Positions 24,259 to 35,559 of a DNA stretch of 64,000 bases are shown piece after piece; position 1 is the stretch's first letter; each line of letters begins with the position of its first letter. The stretch is from Podospora pseudoanserina (lineage: Eukaryota > Ascomycota > Sordariomycetes > Sordariales > Podosporaceae), in NCBI RefSeq assembly GCF_035222485.1, contig NW_026946672.1, positions 1,178,001 through 1,242,000 of the forward strand, in the 5' to 3' direction. The translations under genes were made by a program, and so were the position numbers. The notes beneath the pieces are model-generated. The model was not told where the DNA came from and made no database searches. It worked only from the letters and a program-made list of their open reading frames with translations.

Positions 24259-26310
24259 TCAAAGACTCTTGAGCTCCTTCTCCATAGTCTTCAGCTGCTC
24301 CCTAACCTTGGGGCAATAGTGCTTCTTCAAGAGCTCCCCTTCCCAGATCGTCGTGGCAAATGGATTGGTACCTTCGACCGTCTCAGCCAGAGGCTTAAAT
24401 GTGCCGTCCATTTTCCTCTCTTCAGTATTCCAGAGCGCGTTGACCTTCCTGTTATGTGTGTGCACCACCTCCCCCAAAAGCCCAAGCATCGCCTGACACG
24501 ACTTCTCCGGCAGCTGCAAAGCCATCGTCATGAGCTGCTTGGTGAAGGCGGCCAGACGGAGAGGCGGTACGGACCTGATGTTCCAGGGCGGAAGAAGCAC
24601 ACCGCTCAGGCAGCGCATGAGTAGGACTGTGGTCGTCTGCACGTTGATCCTGGTGTCCTTGCGATTACCTGCTGACTCGTCGTTCGGGTCAGAGAGATGG
24701 AGGGACTTGGCACCCAGCTCCAGATCAGGATTCACCGATAGGGGGAGAAGACCACGGTAAAGATGTGTGATAAAGTAGGAAAGGTCGAGGTGCAGGTCGG
24801 TGCGAGCGTTGTGGGCATCCTGGCCCTCGAGGAGCGCAAATGCTGTGATGGTGCACAGCAGGGATTCTCTGCTGGTGTCGCGGATGACTTCTTCCTCGTC
24901 GCCGTCCTCCGCCATCTGTTCATCCTCGTTTTCTTCCTCGGGCATCTCGCTGTAACGAATGAGCTGTTTCAGAGCTTCAAGAAGATCGCCAAAGAAATCC
25001 TGGTTGATGAGGTGAGCATATTGGGCCAACCCTTCCAGAACAGCTCCCATAAGGTGTGGCACCCGCTCTTTCAGAACTCTGAAATAGGTCGCGAAAACCA
25101 TCTTCAGGGTTTCTGATTGCATCTTCTCTCTTTCTTCATGGCTGACCGCGGCATCTGCGTGAGCCATGACCTTTTCGGCTTCCTTTTGCTCCTTCATAAG
25201 CTTGCGTTCCTTCTTCGTCCGGAACTGCTTCTTCTGCTTGAGCTTCTTCCCGTTATACCCATCAGTGGGCCGATCGGCCCTATCTTGCGAGGCCTTGCCT
25301 GCAAACTCGCCCAGAAGGCGAAGGTGAAGGAATGTGTTGAGTACACTCTCATCAACGCGATATTCCTTGGCCCTCATCATCTTGCTGAGCAGAGACACAG
25401 CTTCCATGGATGCGTTTCCCTCCTCGTCCTCCTTGAAAAGAGTCTCGAGAGTCTCTCTACACTTGACAAAATCAGCATCAACCTTGCGAGTGCTCAGCTT
25501 CTTGACCAATATCCTCAGCAGATCGCCCCGAAAGTTGAAATGTGGTACTGAGTTGACTAGAGTGCAGGCGCAGTTGATCGCGATGGTGGAAATAGGCTGG
25601 CCGCGAGTGCTCGTTTCGGTTGATGGCGAAGCAGCGAAATAGGCAAGCTTTTTGATATACCCCTGATAACCCGTCACCAACGCCTGCTCGTATGTTCGCA
25701 GCCGCCTGACCTCCTTCGATAGCTTCTCACCAGCCTCCTCGGTAGAAGGTCTTATCCGGTAGCCTGGGATGACATCTTTGTACACCGTCATCTGCGTAAC
25801 CATGCAGATCTTCTTGATGGCCATAATCTGGGAATCGCCAATCCTGGACATCGCCTTGAATGCACCGGGGTATTCTTCGGGGTCTTCGTTCAACTGTGTC
25901 GCAACCTTGGCGAGTTCTTCCTGTGCGCGTCGAATCTGCTCCTTCACCGGGATCTGGGGCTCCTCGGGGGCAGCCTCCTCTGCTTTTTTGGGTTCCGCAT
26001 CTTCGTTGTCCTCGCCCTCGAACCATTCGCTGTCGCTGGCCACAGAAGCGGCATCGTCCTCCTTCACAGTCCAAGTTCCTGCGGCAGTCCGGGAAGGCAG
26101 CCTCCCAGCCTCGGCGGCTGCCTTTCTTGCATCCTTCTTCTTGCCTTTCCGGGATCGTTCTTCATAACTTTGTTCGAGATTCCAGTTGGCGGCGGTCTTG
26201 AAGAACTGCTTCTGGATTTTGCTGTCGTTTCCGTTCGATCCGTCGGCTGTCTCCCCAATAGGGGAAACTCTTCTCCTCTTGGAGGGGCGTATGCTCAATG
26301 TTTCGGCCAT
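24259..26310 (-). CDS. NOC3: Noc3 nucleolar complex protein
   Basis: Noc3 works with Noc2 in moving pre-60S ribosomal particles from the nucleolus to the nucleoplasm, and in yeast it is also linked to loading of the replication machinery. The gene has no intron and encodes 683 residues, the usual size. The N-terminus is basic (KRRRVSP) and is followed by FFKTAANWNLEQSYEERSRK and an acidic Ala/Glu-rich segment. The NOC3 N-domain is recognisable from KEQIRRAQEELAKVATQLNE through MTVYKDVIPGYRIRP and KEVRRLRTYEQALVTGYQGY. A CBF/Mak21-like C-terminal domain begins around residue 400 (YFRVLKERVPHLMGAVLEGL) and includes HNRKVNALWNTEER near the end. Its 3' end faces that of HIS6 across 106 bases, and it diverges from UTP10 across 477 bases. 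Confidence 0.94.
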   Translation of the reverse strand: MAETLSIRPSKRRRVSPIGETADGSNGNDSKIQKQFFKTAANWNLEQSYEERSRKGKKKDARKAAAEAGRLPSRTAAGTWTVKEDDAASVASDSEWFEGEDNEDAEPKKAEEAAPEEPQIPVKEQIRRAQEELAKVATQLNEDPEEYPGAFKAMSRIGDSQIMAIKKICMVTQMTVYKDVIPGYRIRPSTEEAGEKLSKEVRRLRTYEQALVTGYQGYIKKLAYFAASPSTETSTRGQPISTIAINCACTLVNSVPHFNFRGDLLRILVKKLSTRKVDADFVKCRETLETLFKEDEEGNASMEAVSLLSKMMRAKEYRVDESVLNTFLHLRLLGEFAGKASQDRADRPTDGYNGKKLKQKKQFRTKKERKLMKEQKEAEKVMAHADAAVSHEEREKMQSETLKMVFATYFRVLKERVPHLMGAVLEGLAQYAHLINQDFFGDLLEALKQLIRYSEMPEEENEDEQMAEDGDEEEVIRDTSRESLLCTITAFALLEGQDAHNARTDLHLDLSYFITHLYRGLLPLSVNPDLELGAKSLHLSDPNDESAGNRKDTRINVQTTTVLLMRCLSGVLLPPWNIRSVPPLRLAAFTKQLMTMALQLPEKSCQAMLGLLGEVVHTHNRKVNALWNTEERKMDGTFKPLAETVEGTNPFATTIWEGELLKKHYCPKVREQLKTMEKELKSL

Positions 26311-26787
26311 CGCGCAAATCTAGACTGGAAGTTGGTGTGCTTTTGTTGAATATGTATGGCAGTGGTGTGTTCCTCCAAGCCTGGAATTTTTTTCTGGACC
26401 CTGATGGACGGCAGCTGCATCCCACCAGAGCTAGCCTTATCGGCCGCATACCATTGGCTGAAGCTATCTTATCGGATCCACTTTCCAAAATTTCTAGAGT
26501 TCAACTCTCGATTGTTGCGAAAGTCCATGAAACAGAAGCAACGCCGTAATCAACAAGGCGATCGCTGTCGCAACCACTGATAGGAAATCGTGGTAGGCAA
26601 CAGGCCTTCAATCCGATTACGACCCCCGTCTCCTTGCTTAAGGCACGCCTTAAATTCGCAGTAACAGGCGTCGCAATCGCAGCAACAAGCCTAGGACGAA
26701 AAACCAGAGGCCTTCAATTTGCAGTTGAACGTCTTCAAGTTGCATCAACACGCCTACTATTGGCAGTTATAGGCGCTCTTAGATATA
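26311..26787. promoter_or_regulatory. Shared divergent promoter of NOC3 and UTP10
   Basis: The 477 bases between the two start codons serve two nucleolar ribosome-assembly genes. The half nearest NOC3 has A/T-rich tracts (including CCAAAATTTC near 26486) and two CTTATCGG GATA-type sites. The half nearest UTP10 is filled by a degenerate 21-bp tandem array described separately. Confidence 0.6.
26585..26774 (+). repeat. Degenerate 21-bp tandem array, nine units, before UTP10
   Basis: Nine consecutive units end at 26605, 26627, 26648, 26669, 26690, 26711, 26732, 26753 and 26774. All are 21 bp except the second, which has one extra C. The approximate consensus is CTTCAATTTGCAGTAACAGGC; the most constant parts are a GCA near the middle and an RGC or CGC at the end. 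Copies have diverged strongly, so the array is old or only loosely constrained. It ends 13 bases before the UTP10 ATG and therefore probably overlaps the 5' leader. It has no ATG start in the frame that would make seven-residue repeats. Confidence 0.75.
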
Positions 26788-29700
26788 ATGTCTTCCCTCC
26801 TGGAGCAGCTAAAGGCTGTTCAGGCCAACTCCCGCGTCATCCTTGACGGAAAGCTCGCCAAAGCCGCGCATTCAAAGTCCTTGATTTTCGAACCCCAGGC
26901 CGCCGCTAGCCAGACCTATGCCGACATCTACAGAGTAGCCCGCGAAGGCTTCGACGAGCTATGTACGATCGACAGTCGATTCAGACCCTTCGCGGCCCAT
27001 CTTTTCAGCGAAGAAAGTCAGCAGGCCGACCGGACCCAGATGACGGCCGACGAAAACGCTACGCTTGACAGGCGTGTGGAATCATTTCTTCAGCTTGCGG
27101 CCGCCCGTCTACAGCTCATGCCCGCTATCAAAGCCATCGAGTGGCTGATTCGAAGATTTAGGTGGGTTTTCTCTTCTCTGCCTCCATGTTATGTATGATC
27201 GGGAGCTGACAGTTGAGCCTAGGATCCACGAGTTTAACACCCGGACGCTCATCACCTGTTTCCTTCCATTCCACACCATCCCAGTCTTTGTTACATTGCT
27301 CTCGATTCTCCCTAGCAACCTCCCCCACGAGTACCGGTTCTTGGACCCCTATATCCGGTCCTTGACGAACCCACCGATCGAGGTCATCGTTACGCAAGCG
27401 ACAAACCACCGCGAATTGTTGACCGCGATATCAGAGTATACCCTCGATTTGGGCGACAAAAAGCACGACTATCATGCCGCAACAATGTTATGGTTCAGCG
27501 TCATGACGCAGTCTGTAAACGCCATGATCGACAAGGGGCGGTCTGGAAACAAGGCTATCCAGCTTGAGAACACCCAGAAGCTTCTTCAGCAGGTTACTCC
27601 AGCGTTGAGCAGAGGCATGATGATGAGACAAAGTCCGGAACTCCAAATGGCGAGTTACATGCCCGTTCTTGTCTTGGCCAGAAAGGGCCGTCTCAACGAT
27701 GCTGCCCTCGTCGCCTTCATGGACCAACTTGTGGCTGGGTGGCAAAGCAAGACTGTTGATCAGGGTCTTCTCACATTGGCTTGCCTTGCCTATGCCCGCG
27801 CTGCAAAACCCGTGACTTCGCGCGTTGCCAAGGCCCTTCTCAAAATCGACGATCTTGTGGGCAAGTTCAAGATGGTCAACCAGACGCAATGTGTGCGCAA
27901 GTTGGCCAATGGGACAGCGTTGGCTTTCGTGGATAGATTGTCGAAGAAGGGCAACTTCCGGGCTCTTCAAGGAGTCAAGGCCATCATTTTGGGCGGCTTC
28001 CTTGACCAGATGCAAGTGAAGGTCGTCTACAAGTCATTGCTTCTGGCAGCCCACAAGCTCAACGATGAGCTTGACCCACAGGGTACTATTCGCAAGGAGC
28101 TGGCTTCCACCCTCGTGAGCCTTGCGCAGCTCAAGGATAAGAATGGCGATGCTATCCGAGCGGCCATAGAGGAGGTCGACTTCAACATTGAGGAGCTTGA
28201 GCTCAAGCTTGGGGCAGCTATCCGCCCGAAGTTGACCATCGCTGAGGGATCAGATGATATGATGGAGGGCGTGGAAGTCATGGCAATTGAAGAAAGACCG
28301 AGTCTGGATGCCACGCTTCAGCAAGTTGAAAAGCTTCAGCCATCCAAGACCTCTTGCCTGTCTCAGGAATCCGGCGTGTTTAACGACCTCTGCGCGGTAT
28401 TCTTGTCTGCTGCGATCACGCAAGTCGACCTTGAAAGATTTGATGCTGCCCCTGTTCTCAGCCGTGATCAGGCTCTCAACGATGCTTTTTACTTCAGCTT
28501 CTACATGCGGGTTTGGTGTGGCCCGCACCCAGCATTGGCCAAGGTGGTCGCTTTGGAAAGGGTCAAAAACCGCATCAAGGAGAGCGAATCCACCAAAACT
28601 GATCTGCAGGCCATTGCTCTTTACGCCGCTGTTGCCTTGGCTGATCCCTCGAAGAAGGTTCGTCGTGCTGCGGCAGATCTGATCGCTGTTCTCAAAGCCA
28701 CTTTCAAGGCTTCCGAGGATGTTTGGGGCGCGAAGGACCTCTATGGTGCGAGCGGCGTCTCTATGGACTCTGCCGCTTTCAAGTGCCTACTTGATTCCGT
28801 TCTTGTTCCATCTTTGGAAGAAGCCGTCACCCATGAGGACCAGATTGGCATCATCATCTCTAGCGCTTTGGAGAACTCTAAACTGGGAGACAAGAAGACG
28901 AGACTGGCGATTTTCAAGTTTTTCTGCGCACACATCACAGAAACGCCACTGCTCACCGCCAAGCTCCGTTTGCTGGAGGGCATCAACAAGATCAAGAGCA
29001 TCTCCGGCACATATAGAACCGAGCTATTGCTTGCTATGCTTCGTTCATGGGCTTCCCTCACCAGCACCGAGGCCGCCGAGCGTGCTGCTTTGGAGTCATT
29101 GGACGAGAAGGCACTGGATCTGGCAGCCGTTGGAACTGTTGTTCCAAGCCAGCACGACGGCCTGGATTTGCTTTTCCAGCTTATCAAGGATCCTCAGACA
29201 AGACCAACTCTTGTCGTTGCCATCTTCGAGCGCACCGCAAAGATGTGGCCGATCATGAAGTCCCAGGCCAAGTTGTTGACTGCCAACGTCATGCTTGAAC
29301 TTTCTCAGAGCTCTGGCCAGGATACTGCTGCGGTAGAGGCCGCTAGTTTCTTAAGAAATGTTGACTTGACCACGGATATTCTCCTGGCCTTTGTTGACTC
29401 TCTCCAGTACGAAGACACGAGGATGGCGACCGAGGTTCCCGCCAACAAGCGAAGACGTACCAGCACAGCAGTCCAGCCTGTGAGCTCCAACACGATCAGC
29501 CCAGAGGTTCAGAAGACTGTCAAGAAGATGAACTTTGTGCTTGAACTCGTCCAGGGTTGCAAGCCTGAGAACCACCCTGAGATGCTCCCCAGTCTGTTCA
29601 CGACTCTGTCGGACATCCATCATCTTCGCAAGCTGGTGGGCTCCGAGCTTGGATACATGCAAACTCTTGTTCTCAGCAGCATCGGCGCCATGATTCCTGC

Positions 29701-32155
29701 GTATGACAACAACAAGGACCTGACAATCGATGCTTCTGTTGGCTATGGTGATATCCTGGCTGCCTGCGTGCAAAATTCTTCGAGCACCCAGGTCACGAAC
29801 GAGGCTCTCTTGGTTGTCGCCAGCCTGGCCCGCACAGCTCCCGATGTTGTGTTGCAGAGCGTTATGCCGATCTTCACCTTCATGGGTAGCTCGGTGCTCA
29901 GACAGGCTGACAACTACTCCCAGTCTGTTGTCAAGAAGACTGTTCAGCAGGTTATTCCTCCGCTGATTGCCACTTTCCGCAACAAGGGGCGGAACTTGGT
30001 TGCCAGCACCAAGGACCTTTTGGCCAGCTTTGTAACAGCCTACGAACATATCCCTCCCACTCGCAAGCGAGAGATTTTCATTTCGCTCGTTGAGAACCTT
30101 GGCCCGGATGACTTTTTGTTTGCTGTCCTTGCCATGTTCGTTGACAGGTACGGAGCTACGGATGAGATGTTCTCCTTCACGTCGTACATTATGAGCTGCT
30201 TCTCCGTCGAGATTCAGCTTCACTCTTTGATCAAGTTCTTGGATCTGGTCAGTGACATCTTCAAGCCCAAGCCCGCGCTCTCCAACAGCCTGATTGGCAA
30301 CGACTCCGACGCGGACAAGACTGCGTTGAAGCAGCTTACCCTCCTCCCCCACCTTCTTTCCAACAGCCGCCTCAAGCAGGAAATCACGGCCTTGGCCGAA
30401 AGAGACGACATGGAATCCGTCAAGATTCGGGACTCGTATGCCAAACTCCTGGAGGGTATTCTCTCCATGGCCAGCAATCTCAAGGCCAAGAAGGCCCTCT
30501 ACAGCCGCTGCGGTGATGCCTTGGCCAAGCTGCTTAGCCTGCTGTCCATTGCCGAGTTCATCAAGAGCGTGGATTCGTTGTTGGAGAGACCGGATATCGG
30601 CCTGCGCCGCAAGGTGTTGCAGGCCCTGGAGCTTCGCGTCGACAAGGAAAGTGCGGGCGATCCCAAGTCCCGCGAGGCCCTGCTGGCTTTCTTGCCCCAG
30701 TTGACCGCTGTCATCCGGGAGTCGGACGACATGAACTACAAGCACACTGCTGTGACGTGTGTCGACAAGATTTCCGAGAAGTACGGCAAAAAGGACCTGG
30801 ATGCTGTGGCTGCGGCTGCTCAGACCATAGCAGGGGACCACTGCCTTGGCCAGTCGTCTCAGGCTCTTCGGCTTATGGCACTGTTGTGCTTGGCGTCACT
30901 TGTTGATGTTCTTCAAGATGGCATTGTGCCTGTCCTTCCGGTTGCTATTCCCAAGACGCTAGGATACTTGGAGGAGAGCTTGTCGGGTGACAAGCCCAAC
31001 ACTGAGCTGCACAACGCTTCGTATGCCTTTGTGGCTGCGTTGGCTCAGCACATCCCCTACATGATCTCGGGTGCTTCCCTGGATAGGCTCCTGGCTTGCT
31101 CCAACGCCTCGGCCGTTGCCGATCTTGACGCCGAGTCTGCTCGTAACCGCTCTCACTGCCTGCAGCTCTTGGCCAAGCTGGTCGACCCCAAGGTCCTCTA
31201 TACTGCTCTCAACAACAACTGGGCCACCGCCGCCAAGTCTGGTTTCGCCGCCATCACTGAATTCCTCGACATTCTCGGCCTGGCCCTTGACAAGCATGCT
31301 CGCCCGGCTGTGACCAAGAACATCAATATCCTCTCTGAAATCTTTACCAAGACGCTTGATCTCAGGAGAGTGGTGGCTACCGGCGAGATCAAGACCGAGC
31401 TCAGCGTGGAGCAGCTTGGGCAGATCGACAGCCTCATCATCCAGACCGCCCTCAAGATGATCTACAAGCTTCACGACGCCGTTTTCCGCCCCGTCTTTAG
31501 CAAGCTAGTCGAATGGGGCTGGTCTGGTCTCCCCAAGAGTGATACCAGCGGTCGGACATTGAGGTTGGTGAGCTTGTACACCTTCCTCGACGCCTTTTTT
31601 GAGGCACTCAAGTCCATCATCACAAACTACGCTTCGTATATCGTCGACAGCGCGAGCAGCATCTTGTCCAGCACCAACTTTGCCAGGGAGAATGAAAAGC
31701 TCCTGTGGCAGCGTGTGGTTCGCACTTTGACAACATGCTTCAAGCACGACCAGGACGGCTTCTGGCAGGCGCCTTCACATTACAATGCTGTCGCTCCGGT
31801 GTTGGTGGAGCAATTCTTGCATGCCGCCAAATTTGATGCTATGGAAGAGTTGATCCCTGCGGTGGTGGAGCTGGCTGCTGCGGTGGACTCGCAGGAGCAT
31901 AGGAAGGAGTTGAATACGAGCTTGCTGAAGCACCTCGAGTCGCCGGTGGTGGCGGTGAGGTTGGCGGTGATTAAGTGCCAGCAGGGCTTGACGGAGAGGT
32001 TGGAGGAGGAGTGGTTGAGGGGGTTGGCGGAGATGCTGCCAAGGATTAGCGAGCTGCAGGATGATGAGGATGAGGGGGTTGAGAGGGAGAATGCGAGGTG
32101 GATTGTGGGGATTGAGGAGAAGCTGGGGGAGAGTTTGGATTCGATGTTGCAGTAG
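26788..32155 (+). CDS. UTP10: Utp10, HEAT-repeat subunit of the U3 processome
   Basis: Utp10 (human HEATR1/BAP28) is the very large scaffold of the t-UTP/UtpA subcomplex that joins nascent pre-rRNA and is needed for rDNA transcription and 18S processing. Exons are 26788-27161 and 27223-32155. The 61-nt intron breaks an Arg codon in RRFRIHEF. The protein is 1768 residues, almost the same as yeast Utp10. The opening SSLLEQLKAVQANSRVILDG and AKAAHSKSLIFEPQAA are characteristic. The U3snoRNP10 N-domain covers roughly residues 230-350. The rest is alpha-helical HEAT-type sequence, with the BP28 C-terminal domain near residues 1430-1590 (KLVEWGWSGLPKSD; then FFEALKSIITNYASYI). The C-terminus shows LLPRISELQDDEDEGVE, a usual ending segment, written here from its core PRISELQDDEDEGVE. 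It diverges from NOC3. Confidence 0.96.
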
Positions 32156-32483
32156 GGGGGTGAAATGGGGGTTGAGAGTGTGGAGTGTTTTGTGAATAGA
32201 TGGAAAGCGCCGCTGGGTGTTGGTAATAGATTTTTTGAGTGTTGTATCTTTGGTTAAATGTGTTGTGACTGTTTGTATAAGAAGTTTCATCATCAAATAT
32301 GTGCCCGTGCCACCCCTGCACTATTTGCTACCCCTGAAATGCACTCACCCACCCCAACCCAGCTTGTCCATCAGGGTCCACCACACCTCCCACATCGGCA
32401 TCAATGTAAACAAAGAAATTCCATCTCTTATTTTGCCTTCCTTTTTATTCTGACCTAGAGTTGATGGGCGAGATGCAACCGAA

Positions 32484-33312
32484 ATGAGCAGCACACCCTA
32501 CTCCCCCCTCGACGGGATCAGCCACCCTTACTACCCCCCCGACGCCACCGTCCCCTTTTACACAGCCAACACAACCCCCTTGCTCACAATCCTCCTCTCC
32601 TTCGCGGGTCTCATATCCCTCTTCGTTTTGATATGTCTCACCCTCTCAAGATATGCCAATCCCAAGCTTCAGCAGTCCGATCTAGCTGTGATAGCCTGGT
32701 TCGCAGTTTGTATGTACCACCCCACCCCCCCCGCCTTCCCTCTCCCAACCCAGCTAACCTCAACCCAGGCGGCTTCCTCCACCTCTTTTTCGAAGGTTAC
32801 TTCGTCCTCAACCACAAAACCATACCCAGCTCCCAGTACCTCTTCGCGCAGCTCTGGAAAGAATACGGCCTGAGCGACTCCCGGTATCTAACCGCTGATC
32901 CATTTATGGTTTGGATCGAGACCCTCACCGTCGTACGTCCCCCCCCCCCACCTCTTCCCCCTCCCATCATTCTCAACTGATTGTGCAATAGTTAATCTGG
33001 GGCCCCCTATCCCTCCTCACAATCTACCTCATCACCACCAACCAACACGCCCTCCGCCACATCACCCAGGTGGTGGTCTGCATAGGCCATTTGTACGGCG
33101 TTGCCCTCTACTATGGGACGTGTCACTACATCGAAAAGTACCGAGGCCTGCAGTACAGCAGGCCGGAGTGGGTTTACTACTGGGGGTACTATGCCGGCAT
33201 GAACGCGCCTTGGGCGGTCGTGCCTGTTTTGTTGCTGTGGGGGAGCGTAAAGGAGATCAAGCGGGCTTTCAGGGCTGTTCAGGAAGATGATATTGCCAAG
33301 AAGGGCCTGTAA
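32484..33312 (+). CDS. EBP-type sterol delta8-delta7 isomerase (EXPERA domain)
   Basis: An ER membrane protein of the emopamil-binding/EXPERA family, which moves the sterol B-ring double bond from C8 to C7. Exons are 32484-32709, 32769-32932 and 32992-33312. Both introns are 59 nt (GTATGT and GTACGT donors), and the protein has 236 residues. Four to five hydrophobic segments are visible: about residues 30-50, 65-90, 118-140, 150-175 and 200-220. Residues matching the human EBP active site are present: H80 and E84 in HLFFEGYF, E126 and T129 in WIETLTV, and N201 in GMNAPW. Ascomycetes usually make this step with Erg2, which is unrelated, so this protein may act on other sterols or be a paralogous EBP. 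The gene lies head to tail 328 bases after UTP10. Confidence 0.88.
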
Positions 33313-33490
33313 AACGTATGGGAGCCAATCGTGATATCTATTTAATCCATCGCCTGGGCCAAAACTTGCAAAATCAAACCCTAACAACAGTCCCGTCTAA
33401 TCAATTGCGCTTACCAACCTGACCAATCATCCTCTACCTCTTACCCACCGTGCTGTATCACCCGGGTATATCTCTTCTCCCTCTCCCCCC

Positions 33491-34295
33491 CTAACGAACA
33501 TACTTACTCATAAACCTCTTATGAAAATCTGACCTCAACAAATCATTAATAAACTCCTTCTTCTTCCCCTTCTCCTCCGTGCCCCTCGCCTGGTTCTTGA
33601 ACACCACATCGTCATCCCACCGCCTCTTGATATTAAAATCCGGCCTCCCGCTGCTGTTGTTATTGAGAAGCGGGTTCCCCAGCGCAATATCCTTCTCCCT
33701 CTCCGCCTCCTCCGCAGCCAACCTCTCCTTCTCTTCCCGTTCCCGTTTCTCGGCCCTCTCCCTCCTCACTCTCTCTAATTCCCTCTGCAACTCGGCTTCC
33801 TCATCATCCGAATCAGAGTCTGAATCGCTGTCGTCGTCGTCATCTTCCTCGTCGTCTTCTTCGCTTGATGCGTCGCTGTCGTCGGCGTCTATGGCGCGGG
33901 TTTCTTCTAGTATGCGGCGGCGTTTGGATTCGGGGTCTTCTTGTTCTATCGATAGTGGTCGCTTGGATGAGGAGGAATTACTGGGGAGGGCTTGTTGTTC
34001 TGACTGACTGCCAGTCGACTGGCCGGGGATGGGAGCGCCCCTGAGCTTGGCGTAGTGAGCCGCCTCTGCGGCTTCGAGTTCGGCGCGGAGGTCGCGGGAC
34101 TGGTGATCGGCGTCGCCTCCTTGGCCGGGTTGGCGGAATTTGAGCTGGGTGTAGGCTGGAAGGAGGCGTTGGTGGTAGGCGGGGCCGCGGAGGGCTTCTT
34201 TGCCGCGGGCCTTGGAAAAATAGTTAGCAGGGTGCTTGGTGAGGGTGGCTGAGAAAACGTACCGGGTCAAAGGTAGGGCGATGGGCTGTTGTCAT
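33491..34295 (-). CDS. CWC15: Cwc15 spliceosome component
   Basis: Cwc15 belongs to the Prp19-associated (NTC) part of the active spliceosome. The first exon is tiny (34263-34295) and encodes only MTTAHRPTFDP. A 52-nt intron (34211-34262) precedes the second exon, 33491-34210; total 250 residues. The start is fixed by homology, because Cwc15 proteins begin with MTTAxRPTFxPA. Next come YTQLKFRQPGQ and SRDLRAELEAAEAAH, then a disordered segment with a long Asp/Glu/Ser run. A coiled coil follows, then the conserved C-terminus with NIKRRWDDDVVFKNQARG and a Lys/Arg-rich end (DLLRSDFHKRFMSKYVR). It diverges from RRP45 across 310 bases and converges with the sterol isomerase gene across 178 bases. 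Confidence 0.95.
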
Positions 34296-34605
34296 TTTGG
34301 CGACTGGTTGGAGAATGTGATGGGGGTGATGCGACGACTGATGGACGAGTAATGGGGAGAGCTGGAGGATTGATTGATCGAAGATGGAGAGCCGTGAAAG
34401 CTGATGATGATGACGGGCAGGCAAGTTGCACCCCAGGAACGCGCCTTGACCGCCCGGCTTGGCGCTGCCTGGCAGAATCCACCAAAAAATTGGCGGAGAT
34501 GGCTGGCAGAAAGCTGCCCCTCGACTTGCGACACAACATCCCCAGTTCACAACCTTGATGACCTCGAATTAATTTCTGAAATACACATTTCCATAGAAGG
34601 CCAAA

Positions 34606-35559
34606 ATGCCCAGAGAAGCAGAACCATCTCTCAACGAGAAGCAGTTTGTCCTGCAAGCCCTCCACGACAGCGTCCGCCTCGACGGCCGAGAGCTCGAACA
34701 ATACCGGCCCTTGGAGCTCACCTTTGGCGACCAACATGGCGTCGCAGACGTCACACTAGGCAAGACGAGGTATCCCCCCCTCCCCACCTAACACAACCAC
34801 CATTCCCCCTATGCTAACCCCTGTGCCAGAGTCCTCGCCAAAGCCTCAGCCGAACTAACAGTCCCCTACGCCGACCGCCCCCTCGACGGCATCTTCAACA
34901 TCGCAACCGAGCTCTCCCCCATGACCTCCCCCGCCTTCGAAGTCAACCGCCCGACCGAGACAGAAGTCCTCATCTCCCGCCTCCTCGAAAAGACGGTCCG
35001 CCGCTCCGGCGCCCTCGATACCGAGTCCCTCTGCCTCGTCGCCGGCCAAAAGTGCTGGTCCATCCGCGTCGACGTCCACGTCCTCTCCCACGACGGCAAC
35101 CTCATCGACGCCGCCTGCTTCGCCGTCGTCGCCGCCCTCCGCCACTTCCGCAAGCCGGACACCAGCATGGAGGGCGGCGTCTTGACCGTCTACACCCCCG
35201 CCGAGAGGGAGCCGGTGCCCCTCAGCTGGCTGCACTCGCCGTTTTGCGTCACGTGGAGCTTCTTTGGGGAGGAGGGGGATGTCGCCGTTTTGGATGCGAC
35301 GTGGATGGAGGAGCAGGTCAGGTCGGGGAGCTGCACCATCAGTCTGAACAAGCATGGCGAGATTTGTCAGATTGCAAAGCTGGGAGGGGTGCCGGTGGAG
35401 GCGGTCAGTTTGCTGCAATGCACAAACGTTGCGTTGGTAAAGGCAAAGGACATGTCGTCAAAACTGGACAGGTGGTTGGCCGAGGATGCGAGGAGGAGGG
35501 ATAAGGGTGGGTTATTGGCCGAGTTATCGGCCGAGAATGATAGAGTACCGGATATGTGA
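34606..35559 (+). CDS. RRP45: Exosome subunit Rrp45 (RNase PH-like)
   Basis: Rrp45 is one of six RNase PH-like proteins in the ring of the RNA exosome, which trims and degrades RNA in nucleus and cytoplasm. Exons are 34606-34769 and 34830-35559; the 60-nt intron splits an Arg codon in LGKTRVLAKASAEL. The product has 297 residues (yeast Rrp45 is 305). The N-terminus EPSLNEKQFVLQALHDSVRL and DGRELEQYRPLEL match the family opening. The RNase PH fold continues with MTSPAFEVNRPTETE and LIDAACFAVVAALRHFRKPD. The second domain contains VLDATWMEEQV and SLNKHGEICQIAKLGG. No phosphorolytic active site is expected in eukaryotic Rrp45. Confidence 0.95.

Noticed and set aside
29351-30841. 496-codon frame on the - strand inside UTP10
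   Set aside because: An antisense shadow of UTP10, which is strongly supported by homology over the whole interval.
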